Origin: Bacteroidota bacterium
GTDB taxonomy: Bacteria; Bacteroidota; Bacteroidia; Flavobacteriales_F; PHOS-HE28
Direction of reading: 5' to 3'
Assembly: GCA_023418095.1 (NCBI GenBank)
Contig: JAEZDL010000113.1
Span: forward strand, 1-33,772
Length of the DNA: 33,772 nucleotides
Position 1 is the stretch's first letter, and each line of letters begins with the position of its first letter. A model generated the notes under the pieces. That model had not been told where the DNA came from and did no database searches. It was given only the letters and a program-made list of their open reading frames with translations. Made by a program: the position numbers and the translations under genes. Shown in pieces: positions 23,594 through 32,189 of the stretch.

Positions 23594-25864
23594 TCAAGGC
23601 AACTGCTCGAGGCGCTGTACGGTGGGGATCACGCCACCGATCGCGTTGAGGATGAGATCACGATCGTTACCGCCACCTGTATACTTCACGTTGCCGTTCA
23701 AGTCCAGATCCCCAGGTTCGTATCCGCTCACGATATTCGTGGGTATCGTTCCACCGATCTCGAGCAGGATCCGATCGCGATCATTGTTCATTCCGGTGTA
23801 CTTGATCGATCCGTCGTTGTTCACATCACCGCTCCAGAGAACGAATTTCCCGTTGATCTGCGCCTGCGCATCCACGCCATAAGTGGGAATGGTCGCCGAG
23901 GTCAGATCGATGTGGACCGGTACCGGGCCCAGTTGCAGCGCACCGGCGGTCATCACGCCAAGGTGGTTGCGGTGCCTGATCGCGATATGGTATTGTGCGG
24001 CCGCCATGTTGGTGAAGCGCACGGGCGTGGAACCATCCACATCCACGATGTCGCCATCGCGCTGGATCAGGGCTGCGCGCCGTGCCACGATCTGCCCCGG
24101 CTGCTGTGCATCCCGAAGTTCGACCAGTACCCAATCCACGATCGCATCCGCGCCGCTTTTTGTGGCATGGGCCGTATCGATCTGCTCCGTACCGGTATAG
24201 GCATATGGCGGAATGTTATACGGTTGCTGCAGGGGAAGCATCTGTTGTTGCCGCAGATCATCACGCATCAATCCCGTGCCTTGATCGTATGCGCCCTGGA
24301 GCAACGCTTTCACCGAGACCACAAGGTTGGTCTGCACCGGCCCTTCGATCATGTAGAATTGCCCACCGCTCACAAGAGAACCGCTATTGATCGCACTTCC
24401 CAGGATGCTTTGTGCCTGCACGGTGGCTAGCAGCAGTACCCTGTCCTGTACATCGAAGAGATGGGTCACATCAACAATGCCGCTGGTCTCCCAGTTGCCA
24501 AGATCGGAAGGTGCGGTATCGTACTGGCCATCGGGGAGCGTGGCGTTGCGATCCACCATGCCTATTCGTGTGAGCTGTCCGCTGAATGGATCAAGCTTCC
24601 AGATCGATGCTTCCATTCCACTTACGCCACCGAACGAGTTGGTGTAGGTGGCCTCATCTTCCTGTATATAGATCGATCCATCATCGGCCCAATCCACATT
24701 GTCAGGACTGCGAAGTCCGTGATCCGGATGCGCGAATTGACCATTGCCGGCATCGTCACCATCGTAGATGATATGCACATGAGAGCTCAGATCCGTGGGA
24801 TCGATGTCGATGATATACGTGGTACCCCAATCGTCGGCAGGAAAAAGATGTCCGCGGCCGGTGCTGGCGTACACGATCCGGGTATGATCGTACGGATCGG
24901 TTGCAAGATCCTCAGGACGGGAGAACCGGAACATGCCGATCGCATTGCCAAGCGCATACTGTTCGTTCTGGTCGGCGAAGCCCAGCGCATCGTAACCACT
25001 GGTGCCGGCCAAGGCTGAATTGTAATGCGCGATCGGTTGGAACGATCCGTTGAACCTTGTGCCGGTGCCATTCACGTGTTGCGGACTGGTGAAGCCATCG
25101 CTGGAAACGAGCACGTGCAGTGTTCCGAAGGCCAGCCCGTTCCGATCAAGGAATGAATTGTTGCCAAAGTGATCCTTCTCACCCACGAAAAGGTACAGCG
25201 GCGCCGCTTCCGTATCATCACCGATGAGCATCATCACATGATCGGGATCGGCCGGTTGGATGAAGGTGCCGTTCTCCCATTTCGCTCGGCCGAGCCATGG
25301 CGCTGCATACAGATCACCATTATCCACATCGAGAATGAATCCCTGGCCGTTCGGCGCTTCTTCACCGGTCACGAAAAGATCATCTTCAAGATTGTAAGTG
25401 CCGGCCTCGTAAAGAGAAGCAGAGCAAAGCCGATCGATGCCTTCAGTGCTGCTCGATCCTTCGTTGATCTTCGAGGCGATCGTTGCTTCGTTGCCGGTAC
25501 GATCAAAGATCCGATCGTAGGCGAGCCCGGCACTTACCACCGATCGGCTGGCCGCATCCATCAGGAAACGGGTGATCCGTGCGCCTTTCAGCTGCAGTCC
25601 GTTGGCCAGGGTGTACGTGCTTCCTTCGGTCCCCATCACTTCATGGTTCATGAAGATCTCCACGTTGCCGCCAACGCGCCGCGCACCGATCCCGTCCATC
25701 TTTCCGGGCGGCGACCAGCCGGTGATCGTTTCCCCCACGGTCACCTTCGGATGTGTCGTCCACCCGTTCTGGCCGTTCACCAAGGCATCTTCATTGCTCT
25801 GGCCCAGTACGGTAGAAATGATCAGTAGCGATGTAGGGATCGAAAGTGATCTGCAGAACTCCAT
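23594..25864 (-). CDS. PhoX-like (DUF839) secreted protein with C-terminal NDRD-repeat module
   Basis: A 756-aa protein with a signal peptide at 1-22 (LLIISTVLGQ). Residues about 25-510 resemble the PhoX/DUF839 beta-propeller: VEIFMNHEV, L-F-V-T-G-E-E, DPYDHTRIVYAST, and RSPDNVDWADDGSIYIQEDE, which corresponds to the S-P-D-N-x-x-x-D metal-site region. PhoX enzymes are calcium/iron-dependent phosphatases. The remaining metal ligands were not checked, so activity is uncertain. Residues about 516-756 repeat the module seen at the end of the 8419-10470 protease: NAIVDW/DAIVDW, A-L-I-Q-R-D-G-D-I-V-D-V, R-H-R-N-H-L-G, and the duplicated DVNNDGSIKYTGMNNDRDRI and DLDLNGNVKYTGGGNDRDLI. No type A tail is visible, so the module may handle export or attachment. 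Confidence 0.8.
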   Translation of the reverse strand: MEFCRSLSIPTSLLIISTVLGQSNEDALVNGQNGWTTHPKVTVGETITGWSPPGKMDGIGARRVGGNVEIFMNHEVMGTEGSTYTLANGLQLKGARITRFLMDAASRSVVSAGLAYDRIFDRTGNEATIASKINEGSSSTEGIDRLCSASLYEAGTYNLEDDLFVTGEEAPNGQGFILDVDNGDLYAAPWLGRAKWENGTFIQPADPDHVMMLIGDDTEAAPLYLFVGEKDHFGNNSFLDRNGLAFGTLHVLVSSDGFTSPQHVNGTGTRFNGSFQPIAHYNSALAGTSGYDALGFADQNEQYALGNAIGMFRFSRPEDLATDPYDHTRIVYASTGRGHLFPADDWGTTYIIDIDPTDLSSHVHIIYDGDDAGNGQFAHPDHGLRSPDNVDWADDGSIYIQEDEATYTNSFGGVSGMEASIWKLDPFSGQLTRIGMVDRNATLPDGQYDTAPSDLGNWETSGIVDVTHLFDVQDRVLLLATVQAQSILGSAINSGSLVSGGQFYMIEGPVQTNLVVSVKALLQGAYDQGTGLMRDDLRQQQMLPLQQPYNIPPYAYTGTEQIDTAHATKSGADAIVDWVLVELRDAQQPGQIVARRAALIQRDGDIVDVDGSTPVRFTNMAAAQYHIAIRHRNHLGVMTAGALQLGPVPVHIDLTSATIPTYGVDAQAQINGKFVLWSGDVNNDGSIKYTGMNNDRDRILLEIGGTIPTNIVSGYEPGDLDLNGNVKYTGGGNDRDLILNAIGGVIPTVQRLEQLP

Positions 25865-25996
25865 ACGTCTCGGATTAGGATCCGAAATCTATCCGGCCTT
25901 CACCGATCGGAACCGTGGGATTTCTCAACAACGGCGCAGGTTGAGCACGAATGCTGTTCAGATCTTTTCGATCCACTGCATCGTTCTCCGTTCCGC

Positions 25997-27010
25997 TCAG
26001 TACGATCGATCGTTCACGAAACGCACCGGAGCGATCGTAGAACCAGACACGCGCACCGTGTAAACTCCGCTGGCAAGCGAGGCGAGCCCGATCTCCATGC
26101 GATCGCTTGCGATCTGTTCAGTGCGCACCAACGAACCGCTTGCATTGAAGATGCACAATGTGCGTCCCATCGCTCCAACTGGAAGGCCGATCGATAACCG
26201 ATCGGCACTTTGGGAAAGCCTCAATGCATCGGTTGCATTCTCCCCGATCGAGGTGGTGATCAGATTCACGCTGCGGAAGCTGAAGGCTTCAAGGAACACA
26301 CCGCTATCAAGGATCATGTCGCCCACATCGGCGATCGCCACCTTGAAATGGTACGTATCACCTGGCGAAACCACAGCGAAGGCGGTGAGGTTGGTGGTGA
26401 ATCCATCGTAGCTCACGTACTGGCCCGGCGACGGGAATTCATTGTCGTGGAAATATGCGGGATTGATCCCTGCATTGACGTTGTTGATCGCGACCGGTGT
26501 GCCATCAGGCAGCGCCGCAACGTTCGTTGGCATGGGGAAACCCGGTCCGGACAAATAGATCGCGAATACATCGTTGAACCCCGATCCAACGAATTCCGGA
26601 TATTCCTCACTTCCGAAGCTGAAGTTGAAGAGAAGTGTATCGCCGTATGGAATGCAATCGAATTCCAGCACACACGCGTCGTACGTGGGCATTCCGCCGC
26701 CAAGACTGATCTCCAGGTCGGCATCACCGGGCGTCATCAAAGTTCCCATCGCCATATCGGAAACCGGTCCCGCAACGCTCGCCGCTTCTCCACTGGTGAG
26801 CAGGATCCCTTCACTGATCGCGAGTTCGCTGGTGCCGGTGAAATGGGCCAGCGCATTGTCCGGACAATTCACCTGTACGTTGGAAATGCTCACGTTCAAT
26901 CCTTCGAGCAACTGGCTGATCGTGGCATTGGTGAGGCTATCGGTTACTGTAAGCTGTGCAGAGGCTGAAAGTGTGGCCACGGAGAGAAGCAAAGAGGAAA
27001 GTCGTTTCAT
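25997..27010 (-). CDS. Choice-of-anchor L domain protein with T9SS type A tail
   Basis: A 337-aa protein with a signal peptide at 1-18 (LLSVATLSASAQ). Residues about 30-245 match the choice-of-anchor L domain: L-L-E-G-L-N-V-S-I-S-N-V, then ISEGILLTSGEA, D-A-C-V-L-E-F-D-C-I-P, F-S-F-G-S-E-E-Y-P-E-F-V-G-S-G-F-N-D, N-N-V-N, Y-D-G-F-T, and K-V-A-I-A-D-V-G-D. The last 80 residues fit a T9SS type A sorting domain (R-T-L-C-I-F-N-A-S-G-S-L-V, then L-A-S-G-V-Y-T-V-R-V). It should be exported through the T9SS and fixed at the surface or released. The role of the anchor L domain is unknown. It is divergent from the next gene. Confidence 0.9.
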   Translation of the reverse strand: MKRLSSLLLSVATLSASAQLTVTDSLTNATISQLLEGLNVSISNVQVNCPDNALAHFTGTSELAISEGILLTSGEAASVAGPVSDMAMGTLMTPGDADLEISLGGGMPTYDACVLEFDCIPYGDTLLFNFSFGSEEYPEFVGSGFNDVFAIYLSGPGFPMPTNVAALPDGTPVAINNVNAGINPAYFHDNEFPSPGQYVSYDGFTTNLTAFAVVSPGDTYHFKVAIADVGDMILDSGVFLEAFSFRSVNLITTSIGENATDALRLSQSADRLSIGLPVGAMGRTLCIFNASGSLVRTEQIASDRMEIGLASLASGVYTVRVSGSTIAPVRFVNDRSY

Positions 27011-27246
27011 GGTCTGGCATTTTTGGGAGGATGTGTGAAAGTAGATCCTGAAAACGAATTTTGTGCGCTGGGGATAGGGGTGATGCTGGTATCCCTGGAA
27101 GACTGATCGTGGACCCGATCACACTGATCCGATCATGAAAGACATGATCTAGATCGAGCAGAAAGGCCGGATCCATTACGATCGCGAGGAACGGTTGGGA
27201 AAATGCACAGGAATTGTGCGCAAGGGCCCGATCCACCCCAGACCAC

Positions 27247-29070
27247 ATGATCAAGATCTACCCACAAGCCATTTTCCTTCTCATTTCGGTTTCACTGATC
27301 TCCGATCGGATCTCTGCCCAGGGCTACACCTGCGAAACAGCCACTGCGGTTTCCGGAGGCGTTGTCTATACGGTGGATACCCTTTGGGGTGATGAGGAAG
27401 GTTATGAATACGGATGCTATCCGCCGGCGACGAATGATGCGCTTTGGTACGTGTACACTGCACCGTTCACCGGCACCGTGGAAGTGACTTCCTGCTCGCA
27501 GATCACGACCATGAATACCCGTGTGTCCATCTTCACAGGTGATTGTTCCGATGTGGAATGCATTGCCTGGAACGATGATGGCAATTGCCCCTGGGTGCCT
27601 ACCTGGCTTTCATCCCGCGTGAGCTTCGATGTGGTACAGGGTGAACATTATTACATCCAATGGGATAATGAATGGCTTCCTACTTCAACGATCAATTTCC
27701 AGTGGATCATCAATAGTTGTGAGGTGCGGGTTGAAGGAAAGGTCTATCGTGATCTGAACAGCAACGAGGTGCGCGATGAAGATGAGCCGCTCTATCAGGC
27801 GATCCTCGATCGCGACGGGCAGCAACAATTCACATACGCGAATACCGATCCTTATCTGATGTGCAGCACCACAGGTGAACACACTATCACCGTAACGAAC
27901 CCGCCGCTTTACTACAACATCGTTCCAGAGACACGTACCTACAACGCCGCGCAGGTGAACAGCTTCATCGACAGTATGGATTTCGCCCTGCAACCGATCC
28001 CGGGGATGTTCGATGGCAGGGTGAGCCTTTGGGGAGTAACGCCGTGGATCGGTAATAATACGATCATGCAGGTCGAATATGAGAACATCGGCACGGAGCC
28101 GATCGATGCAACGATCGAACTCCATCTCGACGATCAATTGGAATTCGCAAGTTCAACGGTCACACCTGTTTCCGTGAATGGCCCGCTGGTGATCTGGGAT
28201 CTTGGTACGCTGGCCGTCGGTCAGCATGGAACGATCCCCGTTACGATCTATACACCGCCCACTGTTGATTGGGGTTACCAGACCTTGAGCTGGGTATTGC
28301 TCAACGTGGATCAGCCCGATGTTAACGGGATCAACAATATCGATGAGTTGAAAGTGCCTACCGTCGCTTCCTGGGATCCCAATGACAAACAGGTGGATCT
28401 GGTGAACCTTTTGCCCGAGGAGGTCGCGGAACAGAAATTCCTGGAATACACGATCCGGTTCCAGAACACCGGCGATGCGCCTGCGGTGAACGTCGTTGTA
28501 CGCGATACGCTTCCAGAAGAGCTTGATATGACAAGTTTCCAGATGGTAGGCGCAACTCACGACAACATCATCAGCATGAATGGCCGGGAGATCGTTTGGA
28601 CCTTTCCGAACATAATGCTGCCCGATAGTACCACCGATCCGGAAGGAAGCATCGGCGCGTTCCACTTCAAAGCCCGCGTGAACGATGATCTGTTGCTGGG
28701 TGATCAAGTTTTGAACGAAGCGAACATCTACTTCGATTTCGCCGATCCGATCACCACCAACACAGCGGTCACCACTGTTTCGCTCACCACCGGCATCGGC
28801 GTTTCCGATCATTCCGATCCATATGTCTTGCTGCATCCTTCACTCACGCGCGGTCCGCTCACCGTGCGCTGGCTTGGCGAAGCTGCCCGGGATATGGAGC
28901 TCGTGATCACCGATGCGATCGGAAGAGAGGTGCTGAGCCGCACGATCGGATCGCTCGTTCATATGCAGGAGATCCCGCTGGACCTGAATGGATCGGCTCC
29001 AGGCAACTACATGTTGCGGGTTTCGAACGGATCGGTGACCACCAGGGCAAGGTTCATCGTTCAATATTGA
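27247..29070 (+). CDS. Large secreted T9SS type A protein with DUF11/DUF7619-like domain
   Basis: A 607-aa protein. ATG 27247 begins a clean signal peptide (MIKIYPQAIFLLISVSLIS, ending ISAQ); an upstream in-frame start adds only basic residues. Residues about 25-150 look like a jelly-roll or PKD-like surface domain with paired Cys (Y-T-C-E-T-A, C-S-D-V-E-C, C-P-W). A prealbumin-like segment follows (V-E-G-K-V-Y-R-D-L-N-S-N-E-V-R). The 375-520 region fits the conserved-repeat DUF11/DUF7619 type: WDPNDKQVDL, F-L-E-Y-T-I-R-F-Q-N-T-G-D-A-P-A, N-E-A-N-I-Y-F-D-F. The final 75 residues form a type A sorting tail (ELVITDAIGREVLSRTI, A-P-G-N-Y-M-L-R-V). It is probably a surface or released adhesin-like protein. 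Confidence 0.88.
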   Translation: MIKIYPQAIFLLISVSLISDRISAQGYTCETATAVSGGVVYTVDTLWGDEEGYEYGCYPPATNDALWYVYTAPFTGTVEVTSCSQITTMNTRVSIFTGDCSDVECIAWNDDGNCPWVPTWLSSRVSFDVVQGEHYYIQWDNEWLPTSTINFQWIINSCEVRVEGKVYRDLNSNEVRDEDEPLYQAILDRDGQQQFTYANTDPYLMCSTTGEHTITVTNPPLYYNIVPETRTYNAAQVNSFIDSMDFALQPIPGMFDGRVSLWGVTPWIGNNTIMQVEYENIGTEPIDATIELHLDDQLEFASSTVTPVSVNGPLVIWDLGTLAVGQHGTIPVTIYTPPTVDWGYQTLSWVLLNVDQPDVNGINNIDELKVPTVASWDPNDKQVDLVNLLPEEVAEQKFLEYTIRFQNTGDAPAVNVVVRDTLPEELDMTSFQMVGATHDNIISMNGREIVWTFPNIMLPDSTTDPEGSIGAFHFKARVNDDLLLGDQVLNEANIYFDFADPITTNTAVTTVSLTTGIGVSDHSDPYVLLHPSLTRGPLTVRWLGEAARDMELVITDAIGREVLSRTIGSLVHMQEIPLDLNGSAPGNYMLRVSNGSVTTRARFIVQY

Positions 29071-29297
29071 TCCGCGGGCTGGAAAGGCCGATCGTAGCGC
29101 GCACGGACTGATCCGACGAAAAAAGGCAGGCAACGCATTGCCGGATCGAAAAGATCCACCATACTTGTATCGCTATTCGTGACTGCGGCCGTTCGTCGTA
29201 ACCGGTGCTTAAGGAGCTGGTTGAAAGAAGGCGGTCGTATCGGCAGCATGCAGGCTGGCAACTGCAGGCGAAAAGATCCTTTTTAATTCACTATTGA

Positions 29298-29693
29298 ATG
29301 GAACCTTTTCAGCTGAACGGGCCGAAGAAAGTCCTGATCGCCGATGATGATCGGGACTCGGTGGCGATCCTTTGCGCATTGTTACGGATCCTCGGTTACG
29401 AGGCACACGGTGCCAGCGATGCTTACGAAACGTTGGAACTTGCCCGGCAGATCAGGCCCGAGGTCGTGGTGCTGGATATCGGCATCCCAAAGATCAACGG
29501 CTACCAGATCGCAGAAGCGATCAAGAAAGACCAGGATCTGAAATACATGCGGCTGATCGCCTTCAGTGGCTATTCCACCCTGGCCGATCGCGAAATGGCG
29601 AAGGAAGCAGGCTTCGATCATTACCTGGTGAAGCCAGCGCGCAAAGAGCAATTGATCGCCGCGATCGAAGGGGTCACGTACGCCGGGGTCTGA
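29298..29693 (+). CDS. Single-domain response regulator
   Basis: A 131-aa CheY-like receiver with no output domain. Acidic pocket residues lie in LIADDDRD (Asp16-18), the phosphoacceptor is Asp60 (VVVLDIGIPKINGY), the switch Ser is Ser90 (IAFSGYS) and the conserved Lys is Lys112 (YLVKPA). The family order is complete, so it should be phosphorylated by a histidine kinase. No kinase lies in the window, so the partner is unknown. It probably acts by protein-protein contact, as stand-alone receivers do. It has its own upstream gap of about 225 bp and is followed by the second copy of the hairpin repeat. Confidence 0.93.
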   Translation: MEPFQLNGPKKVLIADDDRDSVAILCALLRILGYEAHGASDAYETLELARQIRPEVVVLDIGIPKINGYQIAEAIKKDQDLKYMRLIAFSGYSTLADREMAKEAGFDHYLVKPARKEQLIAAIEGVTYAGV

Positions 29694-29709
29694 TCTTTCA
29701 AGAAGGTTT

Positions 29710-29847
29710 GGGCGTGTCCCCGCTTTTGCATGGTTCGCGCTGCGCGGCCAAACCTTCATCGAAGGCGGGGTCAGGCTATCCGCTGCAAGTCCTCAGCCGC
29801 CAAAAGCGGCTTCCGGGCTTTCCGCTGCTATCCTTCACGCATATTCC
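29710..29847 (+). repeat. Dispersed hairpin repeat, copy 2
   Basis: This element has the same block order as 3081-3190: GGGCGTG (29710-29716), GGCTATCCG (29774-29782), a hairpin, then GGGCTTTCCGCTGCTATCC and TCACGCATATTCC. Here the central hairpin is AGCCGC-CAAAA-GCGGCT (29795-29811), unrelated to that of copy 1. An additional 5' stem, CCCCGC with GCGGGG, brackets about 40 bases, so this copy is longer. It lies between the response regulator and panB. Confidence 0.65.
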
Positions 29848-29953
29848 GATCATTCCCCGATCAACCGAATAAGGGCTGGGCGCCTGCGCCAAAGTGCTCC
29901 AGCGACGGTGCGGGGTGAGGTCCGGGGTTAGCTTTGGCCCAGAAGCAAGATCC

Positions 29954-30772
29954 ATGAGCACCAGACTCAACGATGTGAAGCGCGTGACGACGCACACGCT
30001 GCAGGAAATGAAGGCGAAAGGTGTGCGTATAGCCATGCTCACCGCCTACGACTACTCACTCGCACGACTCGTGGATGGCGCCGGCATCGATGTGATCCTG
30101 GTGGGTGATAGCGCCAGCAATGTGATGGCCGGTCACGAGACCACGCTTCCGATCACGCTCGATCAAATGATCTACCATGCCAGCAGCGTGGTGCGTGGTG
30201 TGGAGCGTGCGCTGGTGGTGGTGGATCTGCCGTTCGGGACTTACCAGGGCAACAGCAAGGGTGCGCTCAACTCCGCGATCCGCATCATGAAGGAAAGCGG
30301 CGCGCATGCCGTGAAGCTGGAGGGTGGCCGCGAAGTGATCGGTTCCATCGAGCGGATCCTTACCGCTGGCATTCCGGTGATGGGGCATCTTGGCCTTACG
30401 CCGCAGAGCATCTACAAATTCGGTACGTACGTGGTGCGCGCGAAAGAGCAACAGGAGGCCGATCGGTTGCGCCAGGATGCGAAATTGCTGGAAGAGGCCG
30501 GCTGTTTCTCGCTGGTCCTGGAAAAGATCCCCGCGAAACTCGCTGCCGAGGTGGCCTCCAGTGTTTCGATCCCGGTGATCGGGATCGGTGCAGGCAACGA
30601 GGTGGATGGACAAGTGCTCGTGCTCCACGACATGCTCGGCATCAACAAGGAGTTCAATCCGCGGTTCCTGCGCCGCTATGCCGATCTGCATGGCGTGATC
30701 AGCGGTGCGGTCTCCGGCTATATCAACGATGTGCGCTCGCGGGATTTCCCGAATGCCGATGAGCAGTACTGA
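29954..30772 (+). CDS. panB: 3-methyl-2-oxobutanoate hydroxymethyltransferase
   Basis: A 272-aa enzyme of pantothenate synthesis. It transfers a hydroxymethyl group from 5,10-methylene-THF to alpha-ketoisovalerate, giving ketopantoate. ATG 29954 gives the usual length. Signatures in order: LTAYDYSLARLVDGAGID, ILVGDSASNVMAG (metal ligand Asp52), LPITLDQMIYHASSV, VVVDLPFGTYQ (Asp91), AVKLEGG (Lys121), VMGHLGLTPQS, LVLEKIP (Glu190, catalytic) and GIGAGNEVDGQVLVLHDMLG. All expected catalytic residues are present. No other pan genes are in the window. Its end overlaps the RluA-type gene by 14-20 bp, so the two are co-transcribed. Confidence 0.97.
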   Translation: MSTRLNDVKRVTTHTLQEMKAKGVRIAMLTAYDYSLARLVDGAGIDVILVGDSASNVMAGHETTLPITLDQMIYHASSVVRGVERALVVVDLPFGTYQGNSKGALNSAIRIMKESGAHAVKLEGGREVIGSIERILTAGIPVMGHLGLTPQSIYKFGTYVVRAKEQQEADRLRQDAKLLEEAGCFSLVLEKIPAKLAAEVASSVSIPVIGIGAGNEVDGQVLVLHDMLGINKEFNPRFLRRYADLHGVISGAVSGYINDVRSRDFPNADEQY

Positions 30773-31424
30773 ACCGATCGAGATCCTTTTCAAGGACGAT
30801 CATCTCAGCATCGTGAACAAACCTTCGGGCATACCCGTGCAGCCTGATGGCACTGGCGATCCCTCACTGCTCGATCGGCTTTCGGAGCAGTTGCGATCCA
30901 GCTCGATCGGACTGGTGCACCGCATCGATCGGCCGGTGAGCGGGGTGGTGCTTTTTGCTTTGGATCCACACACGTTGCGGATCATGAACGAGCAGTTCAA
31001 GGAACGACGTGTGAAGAAGATCTACTGGGCGATCGTGGAAGGAAAGTGGGAGGGAAGTGAGCGCATGCTGGAGCATTGGCTGGAGCATGATCCGAAAGCA
31101 AAGAAGGCGCGGATCAGTAAAAAGAGTGAAGGCCAACCATCCAGGTTGAAGGGGCGTTTGCTCGCACAAGGCGATCGGTTCGCATTGATCGAAGTGATCC
31201 CGGAAGGTGGTGCGTTCCACCAGATCCGTGCGCAACTTGCCGCCGCAAGCCACCCGATAAAAGGTGATGTGAAGTACGGCGCGCGAAGGGGAGAGAAGGA
31301 CAGGAGCATTTCGCTTCACGCGCGCTCGATTGAATTCCATCATCCTGCAACGGATGAACTCGTGCGGATCGAAGCTCCTGCGCGAACGGATGGGATCTGG
31401 CCGGTGTTGGTAGGGATGATCTAA
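30753..31424 (+). CDS. RluA-family RNA pseudouridine synthase
   Basis: About 223 aa (start at ATG 30753 or 30759, inside the end of panB). It opens with ILFKDDHLSIVNKPSGIPVQ, the standard RluA-family start. The catalytic motif GLVHRIDRPVSGVVLFA follows, with the active-site Asp at residue 57 counting from 30759. K-I-Y-W-A-I-V-E-G and A-F-H-Q-I-R-A-Q-L complete the family pattern (substrate-binding H-Q-I-R-x-H-L-like). There is no S4 domain, so it is the short RluA/RluC-like type. The exact rRNA or tRNA target is not readable. The TAA stop (31422-31424) is also part of the left end of the first cassette-site palindrome. Confidence 0.92.
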   Translation: MPMSSTEPIEILFKDDHLSIVNKPSGIPVQPDGTGDPSLLDRLSEQLRSSSIGLVHRIDRPVSGVVLFALDPHTLRIMNEQFKERRVKKIYWAIVEGKWEGSERMLEHWLEHDPKAKKARISKKSEGQPSRLKGRLLAQGDRFALIEVIPEGGAFHQIRAQLAAASHPIKGDVKYGARRGEKDRSISLHARSIEFHHPATDELVRIEAPARTDGIWPVLVGMI

Positions 31425-31616
31425 CGGACAGGGCTTGCTGCTGTGGCGGCATTCATAGCTCGTCCAGCCTCGAACCGCTGCCCGGTTTTGTTTTATTGTG
31501 GAAGATAAGACCTACTGCTGAATGGTATTCGGCACGCCGGAACTGCTGCTGATAGATGCACATAGCCGAAGTTTTGTTTGTTGCCCCGCCATAGCAGCAA
31601 GCCCCTGTTAGTGGCA
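31421..31616 (+). repeat. Cassette site A (attC-like palindrome)
   Basis: Left end CTAACGGACA (31421-31430) overlaps the RluA-type stop codon. Stem GGGCTTGCTGCTGTGGCGG (31431-31449) pairs with CCGCCATAGCAGCAAGCCC (31586-31604) with one G-T wobble. The right end is GTTAGTGGCA (31607-31616). The loop of about 135 bases is the longest of the four. The left flank lacks the TGCC seen at the other sites, as expected for the outermost junction with host DNA. Confidence 0.8.
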
Positions 31617-31632
31617 GCCTTTTTGTCGTTAG

Positions 31633-32160
31633 TTACTTGCCTTTCAGTTGCAGTTTCATCATAATGTCGGTCTGCTCGTCATCTCCTAATTTGAAAATAT
31701 GCTTGTCAAACTCCACAAATCCGTTTTTTTTATAGAACGCTATCGCTCTTGGGTTTTCTTCCCACACGCCTAACCAAACATAGTTGGCACTTTTTTGTTG
31801 TGCTATTTGCATCGCCTTTTCGTAAAGCACTTGTCCTACCTTTTTGCCGTGAAACTCTTTTAAAACATAAATTCGCTCAATTTCAACTGCTTCGTCGTCC
31901 TGTAATTCTGTTTGCGAATGTCCAAAGTTTAGTTTAAGGTAGCCGATTACTTTGTTGTCCAACGTTGCAAAATAAAATTCAGCATTTGGGTCGTTAAGTT
32001 CGGCAGTTATTTTCTCTGCGGAAAAGCCTTCATCCAAGTATTTCCTCATGTTTTCTTCGGTGTTTCCTGCTGAGAAGGTTTCATAGAAAGTTTGTCTGCC
32101 AATTTCTTGTAGTTCTTCAATGTCGTTTAGGGTTACTTTTCTTATTTCAATATTCTCCAT
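31633..32160 (-). CDS. GNAT family N-acetyltransferase (cassette gene 1)
   Basis: A 175-aa protein that is a complete GNAT fold. The N-terminal strand is IEIRKVTLNDIEELQEIGRQ, the central strand VIGYLKLNFG (71-80). Motif A at 95-118 (ERIYVLKEFHGKKVGQVLYE) has the acetyl-CoA-binding loop H-G-K-K-V-G, and motif B at 127-148 reads YVWLGVWEENPRAIAFYKKN with GF following. This order resembles PaiA-type polyamine/small-molecule acetyltransferases, but the substrate is unknown. The gene is visibly AT-rich and lacks any GATC, unlike the backbone. GNAT genes are frequent cargo in integron cassettes. It ends 17 bp from site A and starts 29 bp from site B. Confidence 0.93.
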   Translation of the reverse strand: MENIEIRKVTLNDIEELQEIGRQTFYETFSAGNTEENMRKYLDEGFSAEKITAELNDPNAEFYFATLDNKVIGYLKLNFGHSQTELQDDEAVEIERIYVLKEFHGKKVGQVLYEKAMQIAQQKSANYVWLGVWEENPRAIAFYKKNGFVEFDKHIFKLGDDEQTDIMMKLQLKGK

Positions 32161-32189
32161 ACTTTCTTAGGATTGCGTCTTTTTAAGGT

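Noticed and set aside
23516..24430. Plus-strand frame of 304 codons
   Set aside because: It is antisense to the PhoX-like gene; its regular GATC-derived residues (Asp, Arg, Ile, Pro) come from the GATC excess.
26210..26968. Plus-strand frame of 252 codons
   Set aside because: It is antisense to the choice-of-anchor L gene and has no recognisable protein pattern.
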